Source of the DNA: JBDLSO01 sp039799445
Lineage (GTDB): Bacteria > Patescibacteriota > Minisyncoccia > Phycocordibacterales > UBA5272
DNA length: 6,172 bases
Direction: 5' to 3'
Assembly (NCBI GenBank): GCA_039799445.1
Contig: JBDLSO010000047.1
Location: 1 to 6,172 of the forward strand
The position numbers and the translations under genes were made by a program. Position 1 is the first letter of the stretch, and each line of letters opens with the position of its first letter. The notes under the pieces were generated by a model that ran no database searches, was not told the DNA's origin, and worked only from the letters and a program-made list of their open reading frames with translations. Of this stretch, positions 4,852-6,172 are shown in pieces.

Positions 4852-5511
4852 ATGAAATACATAGTAGGTATAGATGAAGTGGGGCGTGGCCCTATTGCGG
4901 GTCCGGTGACTGTCTGTGCTTTTATTATGCATGCTGATGCAGACGTTCTTATGCATTTCAAAAACAGAAAGATTAAAGATTCTAAGAAATTAAGCGACAA
5001 CGAAAGACGCCGAGTGCGCTCAGAATTGAACAAACAAAAGCTAGCAGGGAGTGTGGACTTTGCTATCGCGAGTAGAAGCGCAGAATATATAGATGAGTAT
5101 GGCATTTCACACGCAGTGCAGAAATGCATACAACAAGCACTCAGCACACTCTTGCGACTCAATTATGTACTAGATAGCACAAGCACAACTATATGTCTCG
5201 ATGGTGCACTCACAATTGATCAAGCGTATATAGATAGGATATTGAAGAAATACAAACAAAGTATAGAATACTCAGTACACACAAAAGGTGATGAGAATAT
5301 CCCAGCTATTGCGTGTGCGAGTATAATGGCAAAGATAACCCGAGATAATTACATGCATTACTTACACAAAAAGCTGTATGACAGCGAGGGAAAGTGGTAT
5401 GCATTTGATACCAATGTCGGCTATGGCACTAGGGAGCATTATGAATATATCGAGAAGTATGGTATAACGGCACATCATCGGAGAAGTTACCTCAAGAAAA
5501 TACAAAATTAG
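4852..5511 (+). CDS. rnhB: Ribonuclease HII
   Basis: RNase HII cleaves RNA in RNA-DNA hybrids and starts removal of single ribonucleotides misincorporated into DNA; it is a cytoplasmic, metal-dependent enzyme. I chose ATG 4852 (219 aa) because MKYIVGIDEVGRGPIAGPV is the standard N-terminus. A 20-residue in-frame extension would start inside the previous gene and terminator. The expected active-site acidic residues are present: D8 and E9 (GIDEVGRG), D117 (CLDGAL) and D147 (KGDE). Other conserved parts are DSKKLS (43-48), the ACASIMAKITRD helix (154-165) and the C-terminal NVGYGTREHYE...HHRRSY block that contacts substrate. Length is normal for the family. The D117 to D147 spacing is longer than in E. 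coli RnhB because of a charged insert (YIDRILKKYKQS). The stop overlaps the stop of the convergent neighbour by bases. Confidence 0.97.
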   Translation: MKYIVGIDEVGRGPIAGPVTVCAFIMHADADVLMHFKNRKIKDSKKLSDNERRRVRSELNKQKLAGSVDFAIASRSAEYIDEYGISHAVQKCIQQALSTLLRLNYVLDSTSTTICLDGALTIDQAYIDRILKKYKQSIEYSVHTKGDENIPAIACASIMAKITRDNYMHYLHKKLYDSEGKWYAFDTNVGYGTREHYEYIEKYGITAHHRRSYLKKIQN

Positions 5512-6007
5512 TTTCTGACCTCTTGATACGTTGCTTTGAATTCCTCGCCGTCTATTAAATATGACTCACCAGTAAGAGCGCCACCCTCGTCACATGTATC
5601 AGCTATATAGCAATCAGCGTCACCATATTGAGGCGCGTTCCAAGATGCTTGTATTTCTATCGCAGCACCATATGGGTTTTGGATTGCCTTGCAAAATATC
5701 CAACGGCATTATATATTCCATCTGTATCGGTGGCTGTATGCCTTGCTCGGAAAACAGCATCGTCTAAAACAAATTGTACACCTGTTGGATTTGTAACCAA
5801 CCACTGTCCCTCTGTTGTTGTTCGTTTTGTTTCAACAATACTACCATCGACAATTGTTTCGATTTCTTCACCATCTACAACTCTTCGAGCTGCAATTTGC
5901 ACATGTTTACGATATAGAGGAGCTGCCAATAGCAAAGTACGTGTTTCCAGAGACTTCCTATCAATATACATATAAACCGTTTTCTCTTTTTTGGGCATTG
6001 TTTCCAT
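5508..6007 (-). pseudogene. Two-repeat hypothetical protein gene (PGDYG-like) with a one-base frameshift
   Basis: Starting at ATG 6005-6007, the first frame runs 116 codons to a stop at 5657-5659. The coding signal switches by one base near F105: the other frame continues CKAIQNPYGAAIEIQASW to a TAA at 5508-5510. Adding one T to the T4 run on the minus strand (5693-5696) restores one frame of 166 aa. The two halves resemble each other: GQWLVTNPTGVQFVLDDAVF then RARH in the first, and GDADCYIADTC ... YLIDGEEFKATYQEV in the second. This is a tandem arrangement like the small PGDYG-type domain seen in phage and bacterial hypothetical proteins; family assignment is by eye only and function is unknown. 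The defect could be a true mutation or a sequencing indel in a homopolymer. TATACT lies 6 nt before the ATG and no Shine-Dalgarno is visible. Confidence 0.75.
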
Positions 6008-6013
6008 ATGGAC

Positions 6014-6019
6014 AGTATA
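6014..6019 (-). promoter_or_regulatory. Probable -10 box of the frameshifted gene (leaderless start)
   Basis: TATACT on the minus strand ends 6 nt before the ATG at 6005-6007. No -35-like hexamer lies at the right distance and no ribosome binding site is seen. It is the third TATACT-near-ATG arrangement in the window. The gene also lies 61 bases downstream of the transposase stop on the same strand, so read-through from the mobile element is possible. Confidence 0.35.
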
Positions 6020-6068
6020 ACAATAAAGAAGATTTATTTCTGAAAGTTAACGCAATACTGTACGTAAT

Positions 6069-6172
6069 CTAATCAATACCTTGAGAACACCCCAGCACTT
6101 CATTAGGTGTTTTTAAATTAATACCAAAGTGTAGTCTTTGATTATTGTAGTATGGAATATACACTTCTAAGG
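6069..6172 (-). CDS. DDE transposase/integrase, C-terminal fragment cut by the right edge
   Basis: The minus-strand frame from the right edge to a TAG at 6069-6071 encodes about 34 residues containing YYNNQRLHFGINLKTPNEVL. The pattern YNxxRxHxxLxxxTPxE is the hallmark C-terminus of the rve integrase core in IS3- and IS481-type transposases, which cut and join insertion sequence ends. Only the tail is in the window, so the DDE residues, family and intactness cannot be judged. The insertion sequence end should lie between 6007 and 6069; I could not identify a terminal inverted repeat from one end alone. The element sits just upstream of the frameshifted gene, on the same strand. Confidence 0.88.
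   Translation of the reverse strand, partial: LEVYIPYYNNQRLHFGINLKTPNEVLGCSQGID

Noticed and set aside
5690..5700. Programmed -1 ribosomal frameshift in the two-repeat gene
   Set aside because: The shift needs slippage at TAT TTT, which does not fit the X XXY YYZ rule for the P-site tRNA, and no stimulatory hairpin or internal Shine-Dalgarno is evident; a one-base loss in a T-run is simpler.
5628..5975. Plus-strand reading frame of 115 codons opposite the frameshifted gene
   Set aside because: Low-complexity Ser/Thr/Arg-rich antisense translation without a start signal; the minus-strand frames show protein-like repeats and the better coding signal.
1..6172. CRISPR array or toxin-antitoxin pair
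   Set aside because: No spaced short direct repeats occur, and the small genes are single units with no paired partner or recognisable toxin/antitoxin fold.
1..6172. Alternative genetic code with TGA as sense
   Set aside because: dnaE and rnhB read through without TGA codons and end in TAG, so nothing requires recoding.

Overview
This is a gene-dense, AT-rich bacterial window. Most of it is an apparently intact replicative DNA polymerase III alpha subunit (dnaE, minus strand), with a ribonuclease HII gene (rnhB, plus strand) further right. Short intergenic gaps, stop codons buried in terminator stems, an alpha subunit that ends right after its OB fold and a tRNA without encoded CCA all fit a small-genome lineage. 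Candidate phyla (Patescibacteria-like) are my best guess, but this is inference from style and not from a marker search. TAG and TAA are used as stops, and I see no sign of a recoded TGA.

Left part (1-1080). The 3' end of an unrecognised protein gene runs in from the left edge. It is followed by a complete tRNA-Leu(CAA) with an extended -10 promoter and a strong hairpin terminator. Next is a 68-bp relic of the dnaE 3' end (41 bp perfectly identical to the real gene). It lies exactly 593 bp from the corresponding site in the intact gene, in the same orientation. Between the two copies is a small module: an own promoter, a 92-aa protein of unknown function, a long hairpin terminator and a perfect DnaA-box-like 9-mer. 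The relic's own in-frame stop falls inside the tRNA terminator stem. This suggests that dnaE once ended there and that a 593-bp segment was inserted while giving dnaE a replacement tail.

Middle (1080-4436). dnaE encodes about 1061 aa with PHP, polymerase, helix-hairpin-helix, clamp-binding and OB regions. Its catalytic aspartates are present, but its PHP metal site looks degraded. A 171-bp divergent promoter region separates it from a small membrane protein gene.

Right part (4437-6172). The 122-aa membrane protein gene has a consensus promoter and a terminator that overlaps its stop. rnhB follows and meets, tail to tail with a 4-base overlap, a minus-strand gene for a two-repeat protein that carries a one-base frameshift. 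At the right edge is the C-terminal end of a DDE-type transposase.

The two recognised enzymes both serve DNA replication and maintenance: DnaE copies the chromosome and RNase HII removes ribonucleotides. dnaE, rnhB and the frameshifted gene share a TATACT box 6-8 nt before the ATG and have no Shine-Dalgarno sequence, which suggests leaderless transcripts. The 92-aa and 122-aa genes instead have purine-rich ribosome binding sites and clear -35/-10 promoters.
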